DNA of 36,415 bases from CAJBLF01 sp964495905 (GTDB lineage Bacteria; Patescibacteriota; Gracilibacteria; Absconditabacterales; Absconditicoccaceae), in contig CAZBWN010000006.1 in assembly GCA_964495905.1 (NCBI GenBank), forward strand, positions 1-36,415, read 5' to 3'. Numbering within the stretch: the stretch's first letter is position 1; each line of letters opens with the position of its first letter. The translations under genes were made by a program, and so were the position numbers. Of this stretch, positions 20,211 to 30,860 are shown piece by piece. The notes beneath the pieces are model-generated. The model saw only the letters and a list, made by a program, of their open reading frames with translations. It made no database searches and was not told where the DNA came from.

Positions 20211-20291
20211 GTTGTCATTGCGAGAAATGAAATGACGAAGCAATCTTATTCTAAGATCGCCACATCCGCCAGAGCGGACTCGCGATGACAA
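20211..20291. repeat. GTCATTGCGA-family palindromic repeat
   Basis: TTGTCATTGCGAGAAATGAAATGACGAAGCAATCTTA, then TAAGAT, an internal ATCCGCC/AGCGGA stem and TCGCGATGACAA. The two ends are inverted copies. It lies between murE and rsmE. Confidence 0.8.
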
Positions 20292-20312
20292 ATAAATAAG
20301 ATTTTTTCACTG

Positions 20313-21071
20313 TTAGTTGTTAGTTATTAGTTGTCAATTATTCTTAATGAGCCATCCTCCGACAATCGCTGCGGTCTCAGTCCTCAAAACGGTTTCTCCT
20401 AGTCCATAGATATCATATCTTGTTCATTCAAGACGTTGATAATCTCTATGGGTGAGTCCTCCTTCCGGTCCGATAAGTCCGTAGATATGCTTCTGTCATT
20501 CTGAACGAAGTGAAGAATATTGTGATAACTTTTTATACCCTTCATTTCATTCAGGGTGACAATCTTTATCAAATACTACGAGAGGAGTATCTCCTACGAT
20601 GTCCTTTGGTGTGGTCGTAAATATCAGCTCAGGGGTATGTCGTCCTCGTGATTGTTCTAGAGCTTCCCTGATTATTTTTTGGAGTCTTTCCTCTTTTTTT
20701 GGATTCCACTGGGTGATGATCGACCTTTCTGAAGGCCAAAATACTATCTGATCCAGTGCACATTCGGTGAGCTTTTGGACAATCATTTCTATCTTGTCTC
20801 GTTTGTTTGGCATAGCGATGATCATGCTTCTTTTCTCATTACCGATATCATGAGCTTGCTCAGAGACGATAGTCCCTTCAATGATTTTATTGTCCCAAAC
20901 ATCTATACGGACTTCATATCTTGTTTTTTTAGCCTCATTTTGAGGACTTTGGATCCAGATGATGTCGCCTATGCTAGCTCTAAGCACTTTTCTGAGTTGA
21001 GACAAAAGATCGACATTGTTGATGACGACGTTGTTGTCTTTTTTGGTATAGTCAGTCACAAAAAGTTGCAT
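20313..21071 (-). CDS. rsmE: 16S rRNA m3U1498 methyltransferase RsmE
   Basis: A 252-residue SPOUT-family methyltransferase. The N-terminal PUA-like domain (MQLFVTD to about 75) is followed by KRDKIEMIVQKLTECALDQI, SERSIITQWN, REALEQS-x-G-x-HTPEL, the SAM-binding GLIGPEGGLTHRDYQ, and GLGETVLRTETAAIVGGWL at the end. It methylates U1498 of 16S rRNA. Between the VVFDKDCH strand and GLIGPEGG there is an extra stretch containing YSSLRSEGQK, encoded by a dispersed repeat (20491-20522). The last codons (GQLITNN) come from an ACTAAC-type tract. TGA is read as Gly at conserved positions. Confidence 0.93.
20491..20522. repeat. In-frame dispersed repeat in rsmE
   Basis: TTCTGTCATTCTGAACGAAG followed by TGAAGAATATTG, a GTCATTCTGAACGAAGTG-type short repeat like those seen between genes elsewhere. 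It is inserted just before the GPEGG strand and keeps the frame. Confidence 0.6.
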
Positions 21072-21105
21072 AGGGAGTATAAAGACATTAAAATATTTTT
21101 TTATT

Positions 21106-21181
21106 GTTTGTCATCTCGAGCCTGTCGAGAGATCCCTTTAAAGAGATTTCTCCACTCACCTTGTTCGGTCGAAATGACAAA
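21106..21181. repeat. GTCATCTCGA-type palindromic repeat
   Basis: TTTGTCATCTCGAGCCTGTC at the left and GGTCGAAATGACAAA at the right are inverted arms, with AGAGATCCCTTTAAAGAGAT between. It occupies part of the 305-base gap 21072-21376, which otherwise holds only low-complexity DNA. Confidence 0.7.
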
Positions 21182-21232
21182 AGCCCACCTTTCCATAAAA
21201 TTTACCATTTTGGCAGGCTAATGCAATAGGAC

Positions 21233-21311
21233 TTAGAGGCTTAGAACTTTAGAAGCTTAGAATCTCTAATAATCTAAACGTCTAATGGTCTAAACATCTA
21301 ATAATCTAAAA
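21233..21311. repeat. TTAGA / TCTAA inverted low-complexity tract
   Basis: CTTAGAGGCTTAGAACTTTA-type units in the left half face TCTAATAATCTAAACGTC-type units in the right half, able to form a long imperfect hairpin. No gene was found in 21072-21376. Confidence 0.55.
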
Positions 21312-21376
21312 GTCATTTGAATTTAGCTAGATTTTCAGTACAAAAATAAGGATTTATCCCGTACGGATTTTGTTCC

Positions 21377-21868
21377 ATGGTACAATATGCAATCGACGCT
21401 TTCAGAAACTTTTTTGCTCAAGGGTTCCATATGTACCCGATTTTTATCGTAATCTTGGTGTGATGCATCATCCAGATCGTAAAAGTGATCATTGATATCA
21501 TCAGATATAAACGCATATATACAGGTCATATTTTCGCTTCAGGAGGATTTCCTTCCTTTCATAGCGGATTGGCAAGTAGCGTGACTATGTTAGTTCGATT
21601 GCAATATGGGTTTGGGAGTGTATTATTCGCTACAGCATTTGCTTTCAGCGTATTGTTCTCTTACGATGCCATGAACCTCAGATATGAGACAGGGCAGCAT
21701 GCTCTGTATATCAATGATTTAAGGTCAGAATTGCATGCTATCCTACAAAAAAAAGAGAAGGAATTACTCAAAGAAAGGATCTGACATACCCCACTTGAAG
21801 TGCTTGGTGGAATTATTTTTGGTACGATACTGACATACGTTTTCTATTATCTCTATTTTATAAAGTAA
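21377..21868 (+). CDS. Divergent PAP2-family membrane protein (DUF212)
   Basis: A 163-residue protein with the divergent PAP2 hallmarks: GGFPSFHSGLASSVTMLV (about 59-76, equivalent to GGMPSSHSA), FSVLFSYDAMNLRYETGQHA (about 93-112) with the conserved Asp and Arg, ELHAIL, and HTPLEVLGGIIFGTIL at the C-terminus. Three to four membrane helices. Related to YuiD-type proteins; a phosphatase activity on lipid phosphates has been proposed for the family but is not established. TGA occurs twice (VGCIIQ and IGHTP), both as Gly. It is followed 100 bases later by the FtsQ-like gene. Confidence 0.9.
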
Positions 21869-21879
21869 ACAATTTTTAG

Positions 21880-21966
21880 ATTAGGATATTCTAAATTCTG
21901 TTTTGTTTCTAAATTGTCTTTGGTTTCTAAATTCTGCCTTCTAAATTCTAAATTCTAAATTCAATT
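21880..21966. repeat. TTCTAAATTC low-complexity tract
   Basis: Reiterated TTTCTAAATTCTG / CTTCTAAATTCTAAATTC units filling the gap between the PAP2-like and FtsQ-like genes; same unit type as 3463-3520 in the other sense. Confidence 0.55.
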
Positions 21967-21968
21967 CC

Positions 21969-22814
21969 ATGATAAAGTTTGTAGTTGCTAGACCTGTCAA
22001 AAAAATACAAAGATCATATACTCCTATCGATTCAGACAAGAAAAAAATAAAAGTCTGAATCCATTTTTTTTCTATAAAATTAATTCGAGTCGCATTCATC
22101 CTATTTGCACTTATCTACTGATGATTTCTCTTACTCAGAAGTTCACTCTTCAATCATCAATATACTATCAAGAGAGTGCTCTACGATTCTTGAAACATCG
22201 CTTGGTATGATGAACCCTATCTCTACAGACGCATCAATACTTGGATCAAAGGAGAAAATTATTATGTTGTGAAGATGTATAAATCCAAAGTGCTGGATGA
22301 TATAAGATTGCTCTATCCTATGGTATCAGATATCACTGTCGAATATCGTTCATCCAATACCGTGTTTATACAATTGACGTTTGTCCCTATAGATATGATA
22401 GTCAGAAACCAAGATGTGAGGTTTGCGCTTATAGGTACTACCTTCTTGCCGATTTATTCCTGAAATAAGATTGCCAATGGCATAAGAGTTCTTGATCTGC
22501 CTTCCTATCTCAGTGGCATGAACTCACTTTCCGGACTTTTTTATAGGCAACCTGCAACGTGATTGGTTCAGCAAGTAGAGATGATCTATCAGTGATTCCC
22601 TGGCCTTACAGGTATAGAATATCTGCCATGATGAGAAAGGTCTATTCTCTATTTTGAAGGCAAAAGATTCTACATCAATAATCTCGCAGACATCCAAAAT
22701 CAGATCAGAAATTATCAATTACTCAAAAAATATTATAAGGAATACAAACAACTCGCGGATATCGATCTTGGAAGTTTGGAGGTGAATAAGGTGATTGTCA
22801 GAAAACAGAATTAA
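21969..22814 (+). CDS. FtsQ-like POTRA protein, single membrane pass
   Basis: A 281-residue bitopic protein. A basic cytoplasmic tail (1-30) and one membrane helix (about 33-56, AFILFALIYGGFLLL) precede a POTRA-like domain: YYVVKMYKSKVLDDIRLLYP, then DITVEYRSSNTVFIQLTFVP, the alternating pattern FtsQ/DivIB proteins show before their beta domain (FALIGTTFLPIYS and onward). FtsQ joins the divisome at the periplasmic side. Sequence identity to FtsQ is low, so this rests on topology and pattern; a POTRA protein of another system is possible. It is not in a dcw cluster, although murE is nearby on the other strand. At least nine TGA = Gly codons. Confidence 0.6.
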
Positions 22815-22880
22815 AACATTAAAATATTAAAACATTAAAAAATTGGTCAAACAGTTTATTAGCAAAAAAATATTTTAATC

Positions 22881-22900
22881 CCCGCCTACCGCAGGCAGGT
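22881..22900. repeat. GC palindrome in AT-rich spacer
   Basis: CCCGCCTACCGCAGGCAGGT: CCTACCGCAGG-type stem embedded in TTAAAA-rich DNA between the FtsQ-like and guanine deaminase genes. Related to the palindrome inserted in uvrA at 6945-6965. Confidence 0.55.
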
Positions 22901-22931
22901 TCAAAATCTTTTAATCTTTTAATCATTCAGC

Positions 22932-23399
22932 ATGAATGAAAACTTTATGAGAGAAGCAATCAAGCTTTCGCTAGAAAATATGCAAAAAAACGCATGAGGC
23001 CCGTTTGGTGCAGTCATTGTCAAAGATGGAAAAATAGTAGGGAGAGGCCGAAACCAAGTGACCTCTAGCAATGATCCTACCGCTCATGGAGAAGTGGTCG
23101 CTATCCGCGATGCTTGCAAAAACTTATGAACATTTGATTTGCAAGGCTGTGAAATATATACTTCATGCGAACCGTGTCCAATGTGTTATGGAGCGATCTC
23201 TCGAGCAAGACTCAACAAGATGTATTATGCAAATACCGAACATGATGCAGCCGCTATAGGATTCGATGACAGCGCTTTTCGAGAAGATGTAAAAAAACCG
23301 TTTTCAGAAAGATCCATCCCTGTAGAACAGATATTGCATGATGAGGCTTTGGAAGTGTTCAAGGAGTGGACCAAGAAACAAGATAAGATAGAATACTAA
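22932..23399 (+). CDS. guaD: Guanine deaminase / nucleoside deaminase
   Basis: A 155-residue member of the cytidine-deaminase-like fold, closest to the Bacillus subtilis guanine deaminase type. GGPFGAVIVKDGKIVGRG-like start (about 23-40), SNDPTAHGEVVAIRDACK (HxE zinc and catalytic motif), YTSCEPCPMCYGAIS (PCxxC), then GFDDSAFREDVKKPFSERSI with the domain-swap C-terminus ending in Tyr. It would convert guanine to xanthine plus ammonia. After YGAIS the next codon is CGA (23202-23204), where B. subtilis has Trp (AIYWAR). Two conserved Gly are TGA. The start ATG lacks a Shine-Dalgarno sequence. Confidence 0.9.
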
Positions 23400-23412
23400 A
23401 AAAAAGCAAATA

Positions 23413-23519
23413 AATCCTCCGCCTCACTTTCGTTCGGCACCTCCTTTTTCAAGGAGGACATTGGTTACTAATTGTGTCCCTTGAAAAAGGGAAGGGGACC
23501 CTTTGGGGTAGGGATTTGA
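23413..23519. repeat. CTCCTTTTT-type inverted repeat element, copy 2
   Basis: AAATCCTCCGCC, ACCTCCTTTTTCAAGGAGG, TCCCTTGAAAAAGGGA and CCCTTTGGGGTAGGGATTT in inverted order relative to 9643-9759. It lies between the guanine deaminase gene and sufS. Confidence 0.7.
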
Positions 23520-23562
23520 AAAAATAAATAAAATAAAAAATTTTATTGTTTACCCTGTTATC

Positions 23563-24753
23563 ATGTTCAAAAAAGACTTTCCCATCTTCGCAAACAATCC
23601 ATGACTGGTATTTTTGGACAATGCAGCATCATCACAGAAACCGCAATACGTGATTGACGGGGTTTCTGATTTTGTGGCTTCATCATACGCAAATATCCAT
23701 AGAGGACTCTATTCGCTTTCAGAAAAATCTGAGATAGCGTACCATCATTCCAAAGAGCTCGTCGGTGAACTCCTCAATTGCAAAGCCAGCGAAATCATCT
23801 ACAGCTACAATTCTACGTATGGAATAAACTTGATCGCTCAGTCACTCGTTATCAGCGACGTACTCAACAAATGAGACGTAGTATTGCTCGGGATCCGAGA
23901 GCATCACGCCAATATCTTGCCATGGCAAGTATTAGCGGAGAGAAAATGATTCACGATAGAATTTTTCAATATCAATGACGAATACGAGATCGATCGAAAT
24001 GATTTCGATCAAAAATATAGTGATAAAGTGAAAGTGGTTTCCGTGGCGCAAGTCTCCAATGTCACCGGAAAGATTTACGACGTCAAAAAGATAAAATCCA
24101 AGCTTCGTGATGATACCTTCTTCATGATAGACGGTTCGCAATCTGTAGCGAATTTCCCAGTTGATGTGCAGGATATTGGATGCGATTGTCTGGTATTCAC
24201 CGGACATAAGATGATGGCGTATACCGGTATCGGTGCCATCTATCTCAAAAAAGACTGGATCAAAAAACTCGTTCCTATGATCCGTGGAGGAGGCACGATA
24301 GACGATGTGAGTGTTGAATGACATACGCTCGCCAGCAATTCAGACAAGTTCGAGGCAGGGACGCCAAATATCATAGGTGCAGTCAGTCTTTTGAAAGCAT
24401 TGGAATATATCAAATCTATCGGAGGCATGAAAGCGATCCGAGAACACGAACAGAAACTCGTAAAATTAATCCTTGCATGATTTTCAAAATTCAAAGACAA
24501 AGTAGAGATTCTCTGAACTACAACGATGGACAGGGTAGCGGCATTTTCGTTCGTACTTTCCAACACGACCAATTTCAACAATATCGGAGAGACATTCGCT
24601 GAGGCAAATATAGCAGTCCGTTGTGGTGGTCACTGTGCATATCCGCTACACAAACGCTTCAATAAACCAGGTACCTGCAGGATGAGTTGATATATCTACA
24701 ACGACGAAGCAGATATCGAGAGATTCTTTGAGATACTAGCCAAATTAGCCTAG
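23563..24753 (+). CDS. sufS: Cysteine desulfurase, SufS type
   Basis: A 396-residue PLP enzyme that releases sulfur from cysteine for Fe-S cluster and thio-tRNA synthesis. LVFLDNAASSQKPQYVID (about 16-33), NIHRGLYSLS, EHHANILPWQ (about 113-122), MIDGSQSVANFPVDVQD, the PLP-lysine motif FTGHKMMAYTGIGAIY (Lys216), FEAGTPNIIGAVSL, and the catalytic Cys358 in RCGGHCAYPL are all present. The codon before EHHAN is CGA (23896-23898); relatives have a hydrophobic residue there. TGA occurs at about nine Gly positions. No other suf gene is in the window. It is preceded by a repeat element and followed by a clear terminator. Confidence 0.95.
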
Positions 24754-24777
24754 TTACATACACTTAAAAAATATGTC

Positions 24778-24812
24778 AAGCCCTCCTAGCGTTTAGGAAG
24801 GCTTTTTTTTGT
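24778..24812 (+). terminator. sufS terminator
   Basis: AAGCC (24778-24782) plus TCCTA pair with TAGGA plus GGCTT (to 24804), followed by an eight-T run that overlaps the next -35. Confidence 0.8.
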
Positions 24813-24837
24813 AAAAAAATACGATTCCGAATATAAT
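24809..24837 (+). promoter_or_regulatory. Promoter of the giant-protein operon; decides the start
   Basis: TTGTAA (24809-24814), 17 bases, TATAAT (24832-24837). Transcription should begin near 24844, after the upstream in-frame ATG at 24842, so the second ATG (24869) is the likely start. Confidence 0.65.
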
Positions 24838-24868
24838 AATTATGTATTTTATTACCCTCAATTACTCA

Positions 24869-27800
24869 ATGACAGATATAGAACAATTAGAAAAAAAAGT
24901 TGCTAGCATAACAAATGATTTGGCTGATCTCAAATCAGAGGTTTCTATTGATGTAAAAAAGCAAAAAGAGAAAGAGACTTTTGATAAAATAAAAAATACT
25001 AAAGAAGAGATAAATCTTCAGATAGATGCACTCAAAAAACTTGGTAAAGAGAAAAATGCTGCAGATATCAAAAAGCTTGAAGAGATGATAACAAGCTTGG
25101 ATGCACAATCTCAATTGAAGGCTGAAGTCCTTACTGATAAAATAAAAACTCCAGAAGCTAAAGAAAAAAAAACAGATAAAGAAAAAGAAGTAAAAAAAGA
25201 AGTAAAAAAAGAAGATGAAGTTAAAAAAAATCGATTCAAAAAACAACGAGACGGATTTTCTGATAAGACAGAAGAAAATCATGCACGAAAAAATACTGCT
25301 CGTATCGCGGGAGGTATAGGAATCGGAGTATTAGTATACAAATGATTTAAAAAGTTATTTGGCGGAGAAGAGAAATGAAACGAAGTGGAATCCCGCAAGG
25401 CGGGAGAAAGCAAATCTCGATGGAAGAAAGCGCTCACATGGGCTGGAATCTGAGTGGGTTGAGTGTTTGCTTGGAAAAACCGGGATAAATTTTCTGATTG
25501 GCTTGGAGGTTTATTCGGCAAAGAAAAACCTCCTGGTACAACAACATCTGAAGTTCCGTGAACTGAGCCTGAAAAGCAGGCAGAAAAATTTGAGACACTC
25601 AAAGAAGATGAAAAAATTCGCTATAATATGTTAGCTAAAAATATCAACGAGTATCAAAATTTTGTACTTGGTCCTTCAAATAATTTCAAATCAGAAAGTC
25701 TTTGATGATCAGAATATGATGCTGATAGCAAAAAATTAGAGTGATTGGTTCCTTTTATCCTTAATAACAGATATAGCAGTATACAAAAGATGCTTAGCGA
25801 GAGTACATATTATTATGAGGCTGCATGATTGGAATGACATGCTTTAGCTGCAAAATTGAAATGACTTTGAGCTGATGCATTGAAAACGATTTTAATGCCA
25901 GTAGCCGATAAAATAGATGGTCTAGGTGGAAAGCTTATCAATATCGGAGCAGTAAATGGGGTAGATGATCTTTGTACTTTTATCGCAGGAAATCCAAAAT
26001 TACAAGAACATATCAGAAGTGTATTCCGCAAATCCATAACAGTTATGTCGTATATAAATTCTAGAAAACGTAGATTAGCATACAAGCTAGTGGAAAATAA
26101 AATGAAAACAGATATGGATTTTCAAAAGGTTGATGCTGATAAAAAAGCAAAATTGATCCAAGAAAAACTAGAGGATGAAGAGCGGATGAAGGACAATATC
26201 AATCCATCGCTTGATGCTTTCAATACTATGGGATTGTATGATGCTATTACGTATCTTGGAACGCCAGAGATAAATATTTTAGATGCCGAGGTAGATCCTT
26301 TAGTCAAAGAAGCGGTAGAAAATATAGTAAAAGAAAAAAATGATATATTGGATTATGATGAAGGAAATGGTACGGTATTGGATCGTGTAAAAGAAAAAAT
26401 CCAACATGGATCTTTGGAAGGATCAGATAAAAAAGAAGTATTGGATGTCGTAGAAAATATTTTAGAAAACATAGATGAACTAGGGAAGAAGAAATTTTTT
26501 GATAAATATCTGCCGATATTGTCGCTTTTTGATCCTGATGGCATGATTACAGATCAACTCTATAAATCAGGACAATATGAAGCTCTCGTTAAACCGCTTA
26601 AAGATAATATTATCGCAATACGTGATCGTCTTAAACAATGATCTGTCTCCCAAGATGATATTACAAAACTCCAATCATCAGTGGATGATTATTTTTCCTT
26701 GAAGAGACAGCTTGCGGTACAAAATATGGAAGTAGGATATACCGTAGATGAAAATGGTAATGTGATCCGAAGAGCTTGAATGGTGCTTTATACTTCAGGA
26801 AAGGGTATTGTTACAGAGGTAAACCTGATGGTAAAGAAATGATGACGATCTCGAGAATGAGCAGGAATAATAATAGGACATTCAATTACTATAATTCCTA
26901 TTGTATATGCGGTAACACACCCTATCAATACACTTATCTACACATGAAAGGCTATCGGTCGGACTCTTGAAAAATGATTGAAACTAGGAGTTGCTGGAAG
27001 CAAGAAAGCATGAATATTGAGCGCAAGATATGCTAATGAATATATGCCATCAAGATTGTTGAGATATGCTTACAAGGGTAGGACTGATCTATTGCAGTAT
27101 GATTTTGTTAAATGATTGCTGTCATATGAAGATGTAGAAAAGCTTTTCAAAAAAGATTTCATTTTCTATAAGGATGGACTAGGTAAACAAGTTATTTTAG
27201 ATTTTGATTGATTTCTCAAAAAAACTTTTGATATAACTGATACAAAGAAACTGGATGAATTAAAATCAGTTTTGAAAAAATACGGCACGAATAAATCATT
27301 ATTAAGCAAGCTTATAGAGAATAAATATAATGCTCAGACTAGGATGCAAAAAATTGGAAAACTGGTCAATCGAGACAAATCGCTTATTTCATACAAGATC
27401 GATGTTGATGTATTGAATAAATTAATCGGTATAGACAACAGAATTTCAAAATTGACTCCATGAAAAAATGACTTTATTTTTTGGGAAACATTTTTAAAAC
27501 ACACCAAAACCTTAGATAAGGTTGAGGATTTCATGAAAAATAAAAAAATGATGTGACTACTTGCTGAGGTATGAAGCACAAGTGATGATTATGTGAGAAT
27601 GTCAAAAATTATTGCAAAAAATTTTCATCAATTCAAGACGTTAGACGAACTAGAATGATATCTAACTTTCCTTAAGACACAGGAAAAAAATATCACCCAT
27701 ACTAATAATTTTGTCCGCAATACCATAGGTAAACGAAATAAGCTTAAATCTATGGACACTGCAGCTCAAGCGAAATATATTGAAACTGCAAAGTTGAATA

Positions 27801-29800
27801 CGACTTTTCTAGAAAGACGTATCAATGCTATGAAAGACAATTTCAAAAAATCAGCTGAGACGTTGAGAAATCTTATTAAAAACAAGAAGACTCCCTATCC
27901 TGGACAAGTTGAATCTGTAGCAAACGGACTTGATGATCTTGCTAAAGCTTCAAATGAAGATCTTTGATTGCTCGCTGAGTCTGAACGTATGTGAACGGGA
28001 AATCGGTTATCATCTATGAACAAAGACGTTAATCTGATAAAAAAGATTTCTCCGTTATTTAAGGATGAAATATTTCTAAAAGAGCTAAGCAAGGCAAAAA
28101 CACAAAAAGCGGTTGAAGAGCTTTTTGCATCTAAGTGAATCGATAAAGTGCCAGAGGAATTTGCCAAAATAGTATCAGAAACGACAAGCACAAAAAAATT
28201 AGTTGATACTATGATATATGTAGAAAAATATGAATCCTTGGGTAAGATTGGAAAAATATTAAAGAATCCTAGCATGAAATATGCAGGTAGGGTGCTATGA
28301 AGAGCTTTAGGGGTATGAACAGTTGTTTTGTGATGAGTCTTTGCTTATGAAACATATCAAGAATGATCAAAACTTAAGGTAATAAACCAAGAAAGAGGCG
28401 AATTGATGCAAGACGAATCATTTGTCGACATAGGACTTACTGTTGCTGGAGCTTGTGCATTCATCCCAGGTATTGGATGGATTGCATCAGGAGTCATTCT
28501 TGCAGCAACAGGTATAGCATCAGAAGTCAAAGAAGCTGTCTTTGATACTTTGGACAAATATAACAAGAACTATAAAGACTTTATGGGTTCTACTCCCTTG
28601 TTGATCAAACAACACATCCTTACTACTGCTCTTGGTTCGGCTCAAGAAGATCGTAGCTTTGGTGAGTGGTTAGTGGGAAGCACTTCTGGTACGGATATCA
28701 TGATGAAATATCTTGCTGCAAAAACATGATCTGAAGCAACCAAAGCATTACTCTATACTGAGGAATGGAAGAAAAATCAATTGGCTATGATAGATATCAA
28801 CGATACAGAGTTGATGGAAAAATTATCAAAAGAGACCCCTCCTATCACGCGTGAACAAGTAGCTGAGGCAGTGACGCAGGTAGAAAAAAATGTTGAATCA
28901 AAATATGAATATCTCAAGAAAAAATGCGGAGTGTATACATTGAAGTGAAAGACATATATCAATATCCAAAAGGTTGTCTCTGTAGATAAGATAAAAAATG
29001 GGGAATGAATGAAATCATTGGATCAATTGCTTTTAGAATGTGAATATGCTATCGCCAATCCTGAATCATTCTGAGAACCAGAAAAAATCACCCAACATCA
29101 GAAAGAGATGAAAGATAAATTGAATCAGGAGAAAAAAACTTTTGAAATATTAGAATGATTATTTGCAAAAGATAAACAATCATTGTTTTATATGTATCGT
29201 TATATGATTGAATACAAGCAACATCTCGTTCAGTTCTGATTTGATGAATCAGGGAAGTCTATCGAACCGCAATATGATGCTATCATAAAAAATATGGAAT
29301 ATTTTGACAAGTATATGCAATATAAGACATTTGATCAATGAATCGACGTCGCTTCAAATTCTGCATGATTCGCCCAGCCTAACTTTATCATCACAAGAGA
29401 TTTTTTCGCTACATTAAAGCTTGATACTCCTATAGCCGACAAGGAAATATATAATTCATCTTCAAAATTGCAGACGATATTATATAGGATCGCTACAGAA
29501 GTCATTGGAGTGAAAGTGAATAACACTATGGAAGAGCTCAAAAACGTATTCAATGAAAGCAATGAAAAGATGTACGGACTCTATTTTCATGATGATAAAT
29601 TAGATGTTAATGGAAATTATTTCACTGATTCAGAATATCTATGAACTGATATCGCAACCATCAAAAAAATAAAAACTGATATTGAGGAGCAAGTGAAGGC
29701 AGGTGATTTGATCAAGATATGAACAGGGACAACCTATCTGAATAAAGAGATCGGTGACAGATATCTCAAGATCATCGACCAAGAAATCGCAAGAGTGTAA
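24869..29800 (+). CDS. Giant (1643-residue) protein of unknown function
   Basis: One uninterrupted reading frame when TGA is Gly; with standard stops it falls into many pieces. Layout: N-terminal coiled coil (about 3-95); a Lys/Glu-rich linker (95-140); two short Gly-rich hydrophobic helices, IAGGIGIGVLVY (about 143-156) and WAGIGVGVFAW (about 189-200); a long helical region; a hydrophobic stretch IIIGHSITIIPIVYAV (about 665-680); further charged helices; then two strongly hydrophobic segments near 1140-1165 and 1190-1220 (AGACAFIPGIGWIASGVILA), which look like a membrane-inserting helical hairpin; and a helical C-terminus. There is no signal peptide. I recognise no family. It forms an operon with an M23 peptidase (28-bp gap). 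A 31-bp dispersed repeat is in frame at 25387-25418. Roles as scaffold, exported effector or pore-former are all speculation. Confidence 0.85.
25387..25418. repeat. GCAATCT-family repeat in frame in the giant gene
   Basis: GGAATCCCGCAAGGCGGGAG followed by AAAGCAAATCTC, nearly the same as the core of 16676-16720 (AATCCGCCTAGGCGGAGACA and on). It encodes ESRKAGESKS between two hydrophobic segments. Confidence 0.7.
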
Positions 29801-29828
29801 TATATTTTAATCTTATTATCTATTCTTC

Positions 29829-30821
29829 ATGTCCGTAGAACAACCAAAAACAACCCCCGAAACATGACCAGATTCTAAATCTAAGGAATCATGAGAAGCG
29901 ACCATCGAAGCTACCAAAGAGCAGCTCGCTGAGGCGTATCTCAATTTTCTTGATCAGCAGAAATGAGGGTTGCTTGCTACAGGAGCAGGAATGGGAGTCA
30001 ATCTCAATCCACTCCAAAAAGACGCGATGGAATATCTCACAACCGAAAAAAGTGTTTCAGATAAAAAAGATATCTTCTCAAATATCGGTAAAAAAATAAA
30101 AGAGAAATTCATGGAAAAGATCACCTGATGAACAATGCTGGCATATGATAAAAAAAGTCTTAACAAGATGAAGGCATTGATTATAGAAAACAAAGATAAT
30201 CAAAAAAATCTTCAAGATCTTATACTAGCTATCAAAGACGGCATTGATCCGATAACAGTAAAACAGGTGTCTACACAAGCTGTTGAAAAACAACCTAGCA
30301 ATGCAGCTCCATGAGATGTGGCTGTTGCCACCTGAGCTCTTGTCACTTGAGCCGTTGCTGCAGATGCTACCGTAGAGAGACACAAAAAAATTGAATATAA
30401 AGAACCTATAGAAGGTAGTGATATAAAAATCACTTCAGAATTTGGAGAAAGAACTGATCCTATAACATGAGAAAAAAAGAAACAGCATAATGGAATCGAT
30501 ATAGCGATACCTGAAAAAACGCCTGTGCATAGCATAGTTTCAGGCAAGGTCATCAAAAGCGAACGGGATGTAAAGGGATGATGAAATTATATCGCCATAC
30601 AGTGAGATGATGGCAAAACATATTCTTATCTTCATCTCTACAAACCATCAGATTTAGAAGTAGGAGAAAGCGTAAATGCAGGTGATATAATATGAAAGGT
30701 GGGTTCTACAGGACACAGCACCTGACCTCATCTGCATCTGACTATAAAAGAAAATGACAAGCCGGTGGATCCTTTGGTAGTCTTGCCCGATGTTTTTGAT
30801 AGATACACAACAATCGCTTAA
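29829..30821 (+). CDS. M23-family (LytM-like) peptidase
   Basis: A 330-residue protein. The N-terminal part (1-180) is helical with Ala/Gly-rich hydrophobic patches (GALVTGAVAADATV, about 166-179) and has no classical signal peptide. The C-terminal M23 domain (about 190-320) has SEFGERTDPITGEKK, QHNGIDIAIPEKTPV with the first zinc His and Asp, VSGKVIKSE, the SYLHL segment, GDIIGKVGSTGHSTG and PHLHLTI with the HxH ligands. All catalytic ligands are present, so it is probably an active peptidoglycan endopeptidase cutting stem-peptide cross-bridges. TGA encodes more than a dozen Gly. Being second in an operon with the giant protein, it may be delivered or anchored by it (inference). The codon at KSE-x-DV is CGG. 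Confidence 0.9.
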
Positions 30822-30860
30822 AAATTATAACAGGAAAATAGTAATGACCAAAAATAAAAG

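Noticed and set aside
24842..24868. Upstream ATG (24842) as the start of the giant protein
   Set aside because: It lies 5 bases after the predicted -10 (24832-24837), so it would precede the transcript start; ATG 24869 is preferred, although a different promoter would reopen the choice.
26776..26970. A different-frame ORF within the giant gene, suggesting a frameshift
   Set aside because: Reading the main frame codon by codon from 26639 to 27271 shows only TGA, no TAA/TAG, so no frameshift is needed.
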